Below are positions 42,338 to 50,017 of a stretch of 64,000 nt of DNA, in pieces. The notes under the pieces are model-generated. The model was given only the letters and a program-made list of their open reading frames with translations, did not search any database and was not told where the DNA came from. A program made the position numbers and the translations under genes. This DNA is from a virus. Location of the stretch: the IMG/VR virus record IMGVR_UViG_3300043823_000671, positions 1 to 64,000 of that record; one strand, given 5' to 3'. The first letter of the stretch is position 1. Each line of letters begins with the position of its first letter.

Positions 42338-42507
42338 AGAAAAAGCACCGTGATGAGATTAGGAAGGCGCATCGCAGGAATGGTCGATTCTGCAATGAGT
42401 GCATTGAGTTTTATCCGTGCGAGACGATTGAGTTGCTAGACGACTACGAGTGGTTGATTCAGTACGTAGAGATGAATGAAGGCGCTACGCCGGAAAGTGT
42501 GCAATAG
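42334..42507 (+). CDS. RDELR...PCDVIRLLD family mini-protein
   Basis: 57 residues. KKKHRDEIRKAHRR, then CNEC, YPCETIELLDDYEW: the same plan as the four genes downstream. An ATGA overlap with the previous gene. Confidence 0.6.
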   Translation: MKKKHRDEIRKAHRRNGRFCNECIEFYPCETIELLDDYEWLIQYVEMNEGATPESVQ

Positions 42508-42509
42508 AA

Positions 42510-42671
42510 ATGCCACGTGACACAGACGGAACTAACTGGATGACGGTTAGATACACCATTGATGTAGATGTTATGGCGGAAGATGCGGATGACGCTTTGT
42601 TTCACGCCCAGTTTTTCTTGAAAGACGCAATAGAAGACTGCAGGTACACCGAAGAAGTCATTTCGCAATGA
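42510..42671 (+). CDS. small acidic protein, unknown
   Basis: 53 residues. Acidic, with a strand (VRYTIDVDVMA) followed by a helix (DDALFHAQFFLKDAI). Its layout resembles small DUF-type phage proteins of unknown role. Confidence 0.5.
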   Translation: MPRDTDGTNWMTVRYTIDVDVMAEDADDALFHAQFFLKDAIEDCRYTEEVISQ

Positions 42672-42716
42672 TGAGCCAAATCGGGAATAACTAATGAGCA
42701 AAATAGGGAATAACTA
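42671..42716 (+). repeat. two 23-nt tandem repeats with tiny ORFs
   Basis: Copies 42671-42693 and 42694-42716 differ at two bases. Each starts ATG-AGC and ends GGGAATAACTA; read through, each encodes MS(Q/K)IGNN and stops in a TAATG overlap with the next ATG. A GGGAA ribosome-site-like stretch precedes each following ATG. Confidence 0.7.
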
Positions 42717-42776
42717 ATGCCACCTTTATATGTTTTAGTTTTTTTGTTCAAGTTGATTAGGCGGTTGTCGAGATGA
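42717..42776 (+). CDS. tiny hydrophobic peptide
   Basis: 19 residues (PLYVLVFLFKLIRRLSR): one hydrophobic helix with a basic end. It follows the tandem repeats and overlaps the next start. Confidence 0.3.
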   Translation: MPPLYVLVFLFKLIRRLSR

Positions 42777-42988
42777 CAAAAGAAACACGACCCGGTGGGG
42801 GCGAGGACGTAGTTTTGTCGAAGAGAGACAAACTCAGAATCCTGTTTTATTGCATTACCCCGGCGTGGGCACGACACACGAAGTGCACCAACAACGGGCT
42901 TACATATTTCTATTCAGAAAAAATAGTCAATGGTGAGTGGACTGCTATCGATACCACCCGTTGTCCTATGTGTGGAGAGAAACTATGA
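42773..42988 (+). CDS. small zinc-ribbon protein
   Basis: 71 residues. Ends CPMCGEKL, the same terminal module as the next gene (CPKCGEKL), suggesting duplication. An earlier Cys (HTKC) may complete the site. Confidence 0.5.
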   Translation: MTKETRPGGGEDVVLSKRDKLRILFYCITPAWARHTKCTNNGLTYFYSEKIVNGEWTAIDTTRCPMCGEKL

Positions 42989-43236
42989 ACCAGCAAGAAC
43001 GAGACGAACTGCGAGCAAAGCACCACGTCGGAACGAACGAAGCCGACGACCAATGCCAAGCCTGCTTCAGTATTGATGGCTACCCCTGCGATGTAATCCG
43101 GTTGCTGGATGAACTGGAAAACAAGACCGAGTGCGACCACAAAGAAATCGATGGTAGTTACTACGGAACTTCTATCCCGGACAACGAGATGGATTACCAA
43201 TACGGTTACTGCCCCAAGTGTGGAGAGAAACTATGA
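42985..43236 (+). CDS. RDELR...PCDVIRLLD family protein with zinc end
   Basis: 83 residues, GGAGAG upstream. NQQERDELRAKHHV, CQAC, YPCDVIRLLDELE, then a C-terminal CPKCGEKL zinc-ribbon end. A clear paralogue of the genes at 43662 and 43850. Confidence 0.65.
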   Translation: MNQQERDELRAKHHVGTNEADDQCQACFSIDGYPCDVIRLLDELENKTECDHKEIDGSYYGTSIPDNEMDYQYGYCPKCGEKL

Positions 43237-43376
43237 CCCTCTACGACTTCGACCAATACGTTGAGGACAACAACATCCAGCCCGACGAACTGGGTCAAGC
43301 CTTCGCCGCATGGATGCACCTCACGACTGGGTGGGACGGAGAAGCAAATCGAGTGGAACGTGGAGAGAAATCATGA
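43233..43376 (+). CDS. small protein, unknown
   Basis: 47 residues in an ATGA overlap. One amphipathic helix (YDFDQYVEDNNIQPDELGQAF). Unknown. Confidence 0.45.
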   Translation: MTLYDFDQYVEDNNIQPDELGQAFAAWMHLTTGWDGEANRVERGEKS

Positions 43377-43468
43377 ACAGTCCATGGGAACTTTGTCTAT
43401 TTTTGGTTCCAATCCCAGCGATTATGTTTTTCTTTGATTGGCTTGACAACAGAGGGGACAAGCAGTGA
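43373..43468 (+). CDS. tiny membrane protein
   Basis: 31 residues, GAGAG upstream; one helix (LCLFLVPIPAIMFFFDWL). Overlaps neighbours. Confidence 0.4.
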   Translation: MNSPWELCLFLVPIPAIMFFFDWLDNRGDKQ

Positions 43469-43665
43469 AACACTTACTTATATTCGCATTAGTGATAATC
43501 GGCATCGGCATCTACTCAAACTTCTTGTGGAAGTTTTTGCACAAGCACCCACCGTTCAGCGGCGACATGGACACAGCAGAGTACGTTGTGACGGTGTTTG
43601 TCGCAGTATGCGCTTCTGTGCTAGTTGGACTACTCATCGGAGTTATTTGGACGGTGACGCCATGA
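43465..43665 (+). CDS. two-helix membrane protein
   Basis: 66 residues from GTG. Two hydrophobic helices (about 3-22 and 43-63). Unknown. Confidence 0.5.
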   Translation: MKHLLIFALVIIGIGIYSNFLWKFLHKHPPFSGDMDTAEYVVTVFVAVCASVLVGLLIGVIWTVTP

Positions 43666-43853
43666 ACCAACAAGAACGAGACGAACTACGAGCCAAGCAC
43701 CACGTCCAAGATGGTGACGACGGTTCTACATACTGCAAAGAAGATGACTCATTGTGGCCCTGCGACGTAATCCGAGTATTGGACGCTTGGGAGAATGAGC
43801 GGAACATGGTCGCACTAACTGATTTGATGAGAGAGCAGGGTTATCCCGAATGA
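43662..43853 (+). CDS. RDELR...PCDVIRLLD family mini-protein
   Basis: 63 residues. NQQERDELRAKHHV is identical over 14 residues to the gene at 42985; then WPCDVIRVLDAWE. Only one Cys (YCKED) precedes PCD, so the C-x2-C is lost in this copy. Confidence 0.6.
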   Translation: MNQQERDELRAKHHVQDGDDGSTYCKEDDSLWPCDVIRVLDAWENERNMVALTDLMREQGYPE

Positions 43854-44098
43854 ACCAGCAAGTGCGAGACGCAATCCGCTACAACCACAGACAAGCACCG
43901 AATGGAATTTGTATGGGCTGTAGCGTTGAAGAGTTGGATGACAACATGAACCCGACTGGTCGGAGAATCGGAGGGCGTCCAGGACCCTGCGACGTAATCC
44001 GAGTGCTGGATGCCTGGGAAGATAAATACCAAGCGACCTACGAAGACGGATACGATGCCGGATACCAAGATGGGGTCAAGGAAGGATTGGAGTCATGA
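43850..44098 (+). CDS. RDELR...PCDVIRLLD family mini-protein
   Basis: 82 residues. NQQVRDAIRYNHR, CMGC, then an inserted linker with DDNMNPTGRR before PCDVIRVLDAWE and a Tyr/Asp/Gly tail (YEDGYDAGYQDG). Confidence 0.6.
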   Translation: MNQQVRDAIRYNHRQAPNGICMGCSVEELDDNMNPTGRRIGGRPGPCDVIRVLDAWEDKYQATYEDGYDAGYQDGVKEGLES

Positions 44099-44253
44099 AC
44101 ATGACCCAGCAAGAACGAGATGTTCTGCGAAACCTAGCAAAAATTAATATCGACAACAAAACCCACTACGTCGGTTGCTGGCAGAGCCACGGCTGGTGCG
44201 CCGTGGAAAGGGTTCTCGATGCATACGAGTCCCTCGTGAAAGAATCTGGATGA
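44095..44253 (+). CDS. diverged RDELR...VIRLLD family mini-protein
   Basis: 52 residues. TQQERDVLRNLAK, a single Cys pair (GCWQSHGWC) and AVERVLDAYE; PCD is replaced by WCA. Confidence 0.5.
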   Translation: MNMTQQERDVLRNLAKINIDNKTHYVGCWQSHGWCAVERVLDAYESLVKESG

Positions 44254-44393
44254 GTTTTCCAAACCCCGGGGAAGATGCTTGCGTTTGCGGGCATAGGCGC
44301 TCTACCCACAAAGACTGGTGCACCGCAAAGTGCGGTTGTCGCTCGTTTCGCCCCGCCGTCGAATGGACCAGCATCTACAAAAAGGGTGCTTGA
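44250..44393 (+). CDS. small zinc-binding protein
   Basis: 47 residues. CVCGHRR..H...CTAKCGCRSF is a compact Cys/His cluster seen in small actinobacterial and phage proteins. Last gene of the cluster, ending right at the next promoter. Confidence 0.55.
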   Translation: MSFPNPGEDACVCGHRRSTHKDWCTAKCGCRSFRPAVEWTSIYKKGA

Positions 44394-44419
44394 CATACCT
44401 AACTGTAGGGGCGTATAGT
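44390..44419 (+). promoter_or_regulatory. strong sigma70-type promoter
   Basis: TTGACA (44390-44395), 18-bp spacer, TATAGT (44414-44419), then an AT-rich start region and TTTGGAGGG ribosome site before ATG 44455. Confidence 0.75.
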
Positions 44420-44454
44420 GTATATATAAGTTTACAAACCTATTTGGAGGGAAT

Positions 44455-45021
44455 ATGTCAGAAGTAAACGAACAAAACCAACCGTGCATTTCATGCGAGA
44501 CAATCATCAATGTCGATGAGGGCGATTACTGTACCTACTTCACAAACGGGAAGGTCATCAACCTTTGCTATGGGTGTGACGAAGACCAGTTGAACAGCGC
44601 AAGCAACGTCTACTTGGTGGAGGACGGGGAAGTGAAGCACTTCTACGTCACCGACTACTTTTCGTGCGACGCACTCTACCGTGAGCAGGTCGAAGACTTG
44701 TTCGAGCGGTCGTGGGTAAGCAACTACGGTCGTGGGCACTACGACACAACGATTCAGGGTTTTCAAGAAATCAAAGACCTAACCGGGTGGACCACGGCAT
44801 GGGTAGACGAAACGGTATCCCGGAAGACAACTTTCAACGACTGGGCTGGGGAAGTTATTAGCGGGGACATTGTCCCGCCGGTTACCCTCGCCATTGTCCT
44901 CGACCCCACTAGCAATGTGTTCTCAACCGGTGTTAGCGTTTGGGTAAAGGACGGCGACATCGACGAATTTGCCAAGTGGATTTTGGCAGAGCGTGAAGAA
45001 CTAGCAGAAGCGGTCCGGTAA
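44455..45021 (+). CDS. Cys-containing protein, unknown
   Basis: 188 residues. N-terminal CISCETII and CYGCDEDQ pairs suggest a zinc site; the rest is alpha/beta with aromatic and acidic residues. Strong own promoter and ribosome site suggest high expression. No family recognised. Confidence 0.6.
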   Translation: MSEVNEQNQPCISCETIINVDEGDYCTYFTNGKVINLCYGCDEDQLNSASNVYLVEDGEVKHFYVTDYFSCDALYREQVEDLFERSWVSNYGRGHYDTTIQGFQEIKDLTGWTTAWVDETVSRKTTFNDWAGEVISGDIVPPVTLAIVLDPTSNVFSTGVSVWVKDGDIDEFAKWILAEREELAEAVR

Positions 45022-45031
45022 GGAGTATCGG

Positions 45032-45112
45032 GTGCATTGGTTTTATTACTTGATTGGTTGGGCGACCGGTCTTTTGGGCGTCTATGGTCTTTACCGAATC
45101 GGTCGCCACTAG
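45032..45112 (+). CDS. tiny membrane protein
   Basis: 26 residues from GTG, AAGGAG upstream. One hydrophobic helix (YLIGWATGLLGVYGLY). Confidence 0.4.
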   Translation: MHWFYYLIGWATGLLGVYGLYRIGRH

Positions 45113-45125
45113 GGGGTTGTCAACA

Positions 45126-45641
45126 ATGATGCTTAGCGAAAGCGTTTCCAAACTTCCACATGACGTTCAGCGTGCAATGACCGAAGGAATGCGACAGTTC
45201 ATAAAGACCCGTGAAGGATTGTTCCCGGGAGAATCATCGGATGAATCTTTGTACCACCTTGTCTACTCAATCTTGAGCGAACAACTTGAACCATTCCAGG
45301 GCGACAGCAATGACTTCGTTTCATTCTGTATTGGAATAAATGAATCACGACGAATTTGGATTTCCCGCCCGATGAAATACTGTATTGACTTCCCGGAGAT
45401 TGAGAACGAGAGTCTTCGTGAGAGCGTGGAGAAGGCGAAAGAAGAAGGAGCCGTCTATCTCGCTGGCGATAACTGGTCCCTTGGTATCGACTCCGAAATC
45501 GAAGGCAAGGAAATCCGCTCCGTTGTCTCCGACAACTTGGTTTTTGAAATAGCAGTAATTGGATGCGCTGTATTGGCGCTTATGCAAAATAATCTCGACA
45601 ACATTGAGCCAGTCGACTGGGATAAAGAAGTGTTTGAATGA
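45126..45641 (+). CDS. unknown alpha/beta protein
   Basis: 171 residues from ATG 45126. Helical first half, strands in the centre, a hydrophobic helix near the end (EIAVIGCAVLALMQ). No family recognised. Coupled to the next gene. Confidence 0.55.
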   Translation: MMLSESVSKLPHDVQRAMTEGMRQFIKTREGLFPGESSDESLYHLVYSILSEQLEPFQGDSNDFVSFCIGINESRRIWISRPMKYCIDFPEIENESLRESVEKAKEEGAVYLAGDNWSLGIDSEIEGKEIRSVVSDNLVFEIAVIGCAVLALMQNNLDNIEPVDWDKEVFE

Positions 45642-46033
45642 ACGGATATGTTTGGGTGGTCGACTACGTTGGCGACTTAGGTTTTGAGACTCTCGTTGTC
45701 AACGATTTCGAAGAGTTTTATATTTACGGCGACCCCAGGCAAGGGGTAACGGCTTGGTACAAAAACGAAGATGTCGAGACACGTCTGCCAAAGACATTTT
45801 TCATTATGGAAGATGCACAGCGATACGTCGAAGCAATCGTTGATGTCATGTATGAAGAAAGATACGTTGAATCACGATTTGACGTACCAAAATCATTCTG
45901 CTTCCACTCAAGGAACAGCCTGGAATGCCACCGTGAGTACAACCACGAAGGACCGCACCATCATGAATTGGAAAGCGGTGTGCGTTTTTCTTGGTTAGGA
46001 AAAAAAGAAAGCACTTCTAAGGTTTCTAAATAA
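45638..46033 (+). CDS. unknown protein
   Basis: 131 residues in an ATGA overlap. Beta-rich N-terminus; C-terminal C-x-H...C-H...H-x-x-HHH cluster (CFHSRNSLECHREYNHEGPHH) could bind metal. Ends convergently with the PD-(D/E)XK gene (8-nt overlap). Confidence 0.55.
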   Translation: MNGYVWVVDYVGDLGFETLVVNDFEEFYIYGDPRQGVTAWYKNEDVETRLPKTFFIMEDAQRYVEAIVDVMYEERYVESRFDVPKSFCFHSRNSLECHREYNHEGPHHHELESGVRFSWLGKKESTSKVSK

Positions 46034-46568
46034 ACCCAGCGTACGTCATTAGGCTGGAAAGACTTTTTAGGGAACCAGAGCGGAGAACCAGGCGCTCCCC
46101 GTATCCAAAGTCGTGCTTGTAGCAAGTCGACAAAAACTCGTCCCTAGTAATCCATCCCCAAACAAGAAACTTTGGGTCATTTTCGGGGTTTTTCTTGTCG
46201 CTACCAACGTATTGGACAAGAACCGCAACGTCCGCATCGAATGCACCGACGTTATTGAAGATAAGTTTGTCTAGTTCGCTCGTTTTTACCTGGATACGGA
46301 CATACCCAAGTTGCAAATCGAGTCCACCATCGCCCTCTGTGCGTACATTGGTGTCGTATTCGATACCAAGAACACGGGCAACCGCTACTTCCCCCAGATG
46401 ACCGACCTTGTTGATGCCCTCAGATGTGTTCTTGCGGTCAAAAGCCAAGTCACGAACTGACTTCTGGTCTTTGTCACGGCGCATCGTCTTCACGAACGCC
46501 ATTGAGCGCTCGATGTCGAATGGTTTGATTAGTACTTTGATTGGTTGTCGTGTCAGATAGTCGCCCAT
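46026..46568 (-). CDS. PD-(D/E)XK-like nuclease
   Basis: 180 residues. HLGEVAVARVLGIEY, DGGLDLQLGYVRIQVKTSE gives the E...D...(I)QxK core of restriction-type nucleases. It follows the dNMP kinase on the minus strand and may degrade host DNA or recycle nucleotides. The family call is by motif only. Confidence 0.65.
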   Translation of the reverse strand: MGDYLTRQPIKVLIKPFDIERSMAFVKTMRRDKDQKSVRDLAFDRKNTSEGINKVGHLGEVAVARVLGIEYDTNVRTEGDGGLDLQLGYVRIQVKTSELDKLIFNNVGAFDADVAVLVQYVGSDKKNPENDPKFLVWGWITRDEFLSTCYKHDFGYGERLVLRSGSLKSLSSLMTYAGFI

Positions 46569-46573
46569 GAAAC

Positions 46574-47164
46574 CTACTTTGGAAGTAACTCAACAAACGG
46601 CGGGCGTAAACCGCCCCAAAATACGTGCAATGATTCTATGAATGAACGGAAAAGGTCTTCGGGACTTCCGTTGTTTTCAATAACAAAGTCTTGGTCGGAA
46701 TACGCAGTCTCGGAGACGTGGGCGTTCACTGGGCTATTGCCCGCACGAACAATGCGGACAACCACACCGCCACGTTCCTTGATGGCGAGAGCCTCATTTG
46801 GAAAACGAACATCCGGTATGACAAGCATCGATGAATGTGGTTTCTCAAAAAGAGAGCGGACCCAAACGTCTTCTCCAATATGGCGCCGACCGCCCTCGGT
46901 CCCGAGGCGCTGGAGCAACTCCCTGACTTCGGGGTAGATTTTTTTAGCGTCTTCCCAGCCGATTAGGTCAACTATTTCTTGTATTCGACGTGAGCGGGAA
47001 AAGCCACCCCAGTCAACTACTGGGTTTATGTCGTACAGCATCCCACGGAGCGCATCTCCAAATGCCCGAACCTCAAACCCAAGTCTGGTTCGCAACTGGG
47101 TTGCGAGGGTGTCTTTCCCAGACTGGGCGAATCCACAAATGCCAACGTATGTTTTATTTTCCAT
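46574..47164 (-). CDS. deoxynucleoside monophosphate kinase
   Basis: 196 residues from ATG 47164, one base into the upstream gene's stop (TAATG). P-loop GFAQSGKDTLA at about residues 10-20 and LVIPDVRFPNEA are those of T4 gene 1-like dNMP kinases. It would phosphorylate dNMPs for phage DNA synthesis. Confidence 0.8.
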   Translation of the reverse strand: MENKTYVGICGFAQSGKDTLATQLRTRLGFEVRAFGDALRGMLYDINPVVDWGGFSRSRRIQEIVDLIGWEDAKKIYPEVRELLQRLGTEGGRRHIGEDVWVRSLFEKPHSSMLVIPDVRFPNEALAIKERGGVVVRIVRAGNSPVNAHVSETAYSDQDFVIENNGSPEDLFRSFIESLHVFWGGLRPPFVELLPK

Positions 47165-47613
47165 TAGCCACGTGGCGCAAGGTCGTAAATGTAAACCTGT
47201 GCTTCGCCAAGCGTCTCGTTGATGATTGACTCGACTTCTTCCCATGAGCCACCACCGATACCACAACCGATTCTCGGGGCGTGGAAAGTGAACTCTTCGG
47301 GGAGATTTGCGAGAGCACCAAGACAGGCACGCAGGGCATCGTAGTCAACTGCGACCGGCTTTTCAGCCCGGGGAAACCCGTCCTGTGCAATCATGTTCGC
47401 AACGTAAGTGTCTTCATCGACCTGAACAAGTTGTACGTCCCCAAGCGGATACTCCGGCAAAGAGCGGTACATTGACTCAGGCTCATCCCACTTGTCGCTA
47501 AGTGCGATAACAAATCCCGCACCCCAGGCTCCAAGATTGTTGCAGATGTGCATAATGACGCACTTGCCATCAACCTGTGGCTCGGTGGCGTCCCCAATCA
47601 AGTAGTTAATCAT
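47164..47613 (-). CDS. macrodomain (ADP-ribose hydrolase-like)
   Basis: 149 residues. GDATEP, HICNNLGAWGAGFV, VANMIAQDG and IGCGIGGGSWEEVE are the ADP-ribose-binding loops of the ALC1/TARG1-like macro family. It may remove ADP-ribose from proteins or nucleic acids, as in counter-defence, or process ADP-ribose phosphate. Minus-strand operon with the kinase. Confidence 0.85.
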   Translation of the reverse strand: MINYLIGDATEPQVDGKCVIMHICNNLGAWGAGFVIALSDKWDEPESMYRSLPEYPLGDVQLVQVDEDTYVANMIAQDGFPRAEKPVAVDYDALRACLGALANLPEEFTFHAPRIGCGIGGGSWEEVESIINETLGEAQVYIYDLAPRG

Positions 47614-47647
47614 TATTACTTCCCTTCTTTTTTAGTAGTTATAACTA

Positions 47648-47812
47648 CTATTCGTAACGGTTCCGAATAGAACTAATTATTCTCAAAGCCTCTGCATATC
47701 CGCTGGCAAAACCAGCGTCAAAAACATTGTCCGGGCGAGACTGAGAAAGACGCAAGTAGTGCTCAGCCTCCACTCGAATAAGGCTGTACGCTTCATTTAA
47801 TTTTTTACCCAT
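47648..47812 (-). CDS. small helical protein, unknown
   Basis: 54 residues, AGGAG upstream on the minus strand. One long amphipathic helical protein with Gly-Tyr turns (FASGYAEALRIISSI). Unknown. Confidence 0.45.
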   Translation of the reverse strand: MGKKLNEAYSLIRVEAEHYLRLSQSRPDNVFDAGFASGYAEALRIISSIRNRYE

Positions 47813-47813
47813 G

Positions 47814-48200
47814 TCACTCCTGACTAAGTATTTGGTCTAATGCATCATTGAGTTCGTTTTGCTGAGACTTGCCAGAGGTAACTCCATCCAAAACGATTTG
47901 GTTCAATCGTGAGATGTTTTTATCAAAAGCCATTTTGATGGAGTCGGTAAAACTGGCGGTCGCTTCAGCCAAGGTTGCCTGTAACTCCGATGCCTGCTCA
48001 TCAGATAGTTCGCCATCAAGCCATTTGCGCTCGATAGCCATGCTCTCTAATGAGTGGGCGATAAGAGCCTGTCGACGCTCATACGTGACACGGCTACGAA
48101 ACATCTCTTCGACACGAGCAACTAAATACCCCAACTTCTCCGCTTCATGTCGAATCGAGGCGACAAGGGAGGGGTCTGGCGACTCGTAGGGGATAGACAT
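47814..48200 (-). CDS. helical protein, unknown
   Basis: 128 residues, mainly amphipathic helix with Glu/Gln-rich heptads. No family recognised. Confidence 0.55.
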   Translation of the reverse strand: MSIPYESPDPSLVASIRHEAEKLGYLVARVEEMFRSRVTYERRQALIAHSLESMAIERKWLDGELSDEQASELQATLAEATASFTDSIKMAFDKNISRLNQIVLDGVTSGKSQQNELNDALDQILSQE

Positions 48201-48204
48201 TTGG

Positions 48205-48465
48205 CTAAAGGCTCAAACCGAGTTGCTTGTCGGCGTAGTCTTTGACAATCTGAACCGCAGTATTTTGTGCGGTGTCAAGAGAAGAGGCGACACGCTTTTC
48301 TCCAAAAGCCTCTGTTTCGCTACCAGCCTCAGCAGTCCAATCTGCGCCAGTGGGATAGGCGTAAAGGGTGCCCATCAAACGGATGCCAGAATCGTCGCTA
48401 ACTTTGAAATCGGCTGTGACGCCCTGGGTGTATGTGACCCACGGGTCTACTTCTAGGGTTGCCAT
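48205..48465 (-). CDS. small beta-rich protein, unknown
   Basis: 86 residues from the ATG at 48465, AGGAG upstream. First gene of the minus-strand operon behind the CTAAACCC promoter. Contains WVTYTQGVTADFKV, then a helix. Unknown. Confidence 0.55.
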   Translation of the reverse strand: MATLEVDPWVTYTQGVTADFKVSDDSGIRLMGTLYAYPTGADWTAEAGSETEAFGEKRVASSLDTAQNTAVQIVKDYADKQLGLSL

Positions 48466-48504
48466 AATCGGGCTCCTGTCGCTCGTTAGTTTGGCGTCGG
48501 TCAA

Positions 48505-48520
48505 GACCCCTGACGGGGTC
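48505..48520 (-). promoter_or_regulatory. hairpin in mRNA leader
   Basis: GACCCC-tgac-GGGGTC, perfect 6-bp hairpin between promoter and first start. Could affect translation or mRNA stability. Confidence 0.5.
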
Positions 48521-48537
48521 AAAAATGACGTTACATA

Positions 48538-48566
48538 AGTGTAGTGGGGTTTAGGCGCAAAGTCAA
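48538..48566 (-). promoter_or_regulatory. minus-strand promoter with CTAAACCC box
   Basis: TTGACT (48561-48566 on the minus strand), 17-bp spacer, TACACT (48538-48543). The spacer ends CTAAACCC-CAC, the recurring element. Drives 48465 down to 46026. Confidence 0.75.
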
Positions 48567-48662
48567 GCATGATGCCCCAAAAAGCGCCCCACGGAGCCGT
48601 ATATCTGTTGATTGGATGATGGGCGGTAACTAAAATTTGAAAATCCAAATGAAAGGACGATT

Positions 48663-48932
48663 TTGCAGGTTTTTACGATTAGCGAGTTTGTAGCAGTAAC
48701 GCCGTCGGGCGCCCGGGTGAGCCTGGGGGTCCGACAGGTCGAAGACGGCTGGATTGTTTTTAGCGGAGAGACTGCATTGATTAAGTGCTCCGACTCGGCG
48801 TCTGCCACTACGTACACCCAAAAGATTATTGATTGCTTCGAAGACGCCAGCCTCGCCACGGCGGGTGACACGTCAATCGTCGATGCGGAAATTGTTGAGC
48901 CCGACGAAATCATCCCCCCCGGGAAAAACTAA
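48663..48932 (+). CDS. unknown small protein, TTG start
   Basis: 89 residues from TTG 48663, GAAAGGA 5 nt upstream. Beta-strand first half with VAVTPSGARVSL, acidic Pro-rich tail (EIVEPDEIIPPG). Unknown. Confidence 0.5.
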   Translation: MQVFTISEFVAVTPSGARVSLGVRQVEDGWIVFSGETALIKCSDSASATTYTQKIIDCFEDASLATAGDTSIVDAEIVEPDEIIPPGKN

Positions 48933-48961
48933 ACCGCAACTAGGATTTTGGAGAGGTCTAT

Positions 48962-49069
48962 ATGTCAAGCAATGTCCACCACCTTATTTCCGAAGCAGAA
49001 ATGATTGGAATCGGCGTCGTAATCGGATTCGTTTTAGCACTCGTAATTTCTTTTTTCCGCCAGCAGTAA
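48962..49069 (+). CDS. tiny membrane protein
   Basis: 35 residues; helix (GIGVVIGFVLALVISFF). GGAGAGG upstream. Confidence 0.45.
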   Translation: MSSNVHHLISEAEMIGIGVVIGFVLALVISFFRQQ

Positions 49070-49072
49070 TAG

Positions 49073-50017
49073 ATGAACCCGCTCATCAGAAAACTTGCCT
49101 CGGCTTCGTCCGAGCAACGTAAAGCGATTCTTTCCAAACTTTCCCCGGAAGAACTGGCGCAAGTTCTCAAAGAACTGGAGACCATCGAGTCTTCCCCGAT
49201 GAGGCGTTGGTATTGCACCCGGGAATATTGCGATGGAAACCCGCACGCTGGATATCACTGGTGCGAGCATCCAATCGATGGGAAGCACACTCCTTTCTGC
49301 AAGCACTCACGCACGCCACAAAGACCGCCTGAAAGCGACCCCGATAACCCCTGGTTGGTTTGGTTCTTCTCTGGTGGACGTGGAACGGGCAAGACACGGG
49401 CTGGTGCAGAGTGGGTACTAGACCTAGTTTGGAATCAGGGATACAAGCGAATCGCTTTGGTCGGTCGAACGCCAGCCGACGTTCGAGACGTAATGATTTA
49501 CGGGGACTCGGGGATTATGTCCGTTTCGGACCCACACCCACGACCAGTGCACGAGCCTACGAAGCGCCGACTCGTTTGGGAAAATGGCGCACAGGCTTTC
49601 ACTTACTCAGCGGCGGCTCCGAGTCAGTTGCGTGGACCGCAACATGACGCATCATGGTGCGACGAGTTAGCAGCATGGACAGATGCACCGAAGGGTGACT
49701 CCCTGGATACGAGTTGGAACAACCTAATGCTTGGGTTGCGTCTTGGAACTGACCCGAAGTGTCTTGTAACCACAACACCAAAACGTGTGAAGTTGGTACG
49801 CCAAATCATGGAGCGCAAAACGACGGTCATCACGAACGGAACAACGTACGAAAACCTAGACAACCTTGCACCATCATTCAAAGAACAGGTCCTCACATCA
49901 TATGAAGGGACACGAATCGGGCGCCAGGAACTTGACGGCGTCGTTCTAACGGACGTAGAGGGCGCACTTTGGAGTCTGGAGATGATTGATTCTCTCCGTG
50001 GAGAGTTGGTCGAATGA
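49073..50017 (+). CDS. terL: terminase large subunit, ATPase half (split)
   Basis: 314 residues. Residues about 45-85 carry a Cys/His-rich segment (CTREYCDG...CEHPIDG...FCKHS). Walker A GGRGTGKTRAG at about 101, Walker B HDASWCDE at about 190-198 and the coupling TTTPK motif follow. It ends after GALWSLEMIDSLRGELVE, exactly where the nuclease half begins in the next gene with ATG overlapping TGA. The ATPase powers DNA packaging. Confidence 0.9.
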   Translation: MNPLIRKLASASSEQRKAILSKLSPEELAQVLKELETIESSPMRRWYCTREYCDGNPHAGYHWCEHPIDGKHTPFCKHSRTPQRPPESDPDNPWLVWFFSGGRGTGKTRAGAEWVLDLVWNQGYKRIALVGRTPADVRDVMIYGDSGIMSVSDPHPRPVHEPTKRRLVWENGAQAFTYSAAAPSQLRGPQHDASWCDELAAWTDAPKGDSLDTSWNNLMLGLRLGTDPKCLVTTTPKRVKLVRQIMERKTTVITNGTTYENLDNLAPSFKEQVLTSYEGTRIGRQELDGVVLTDVEGALWSLEMIDSLRGELVE

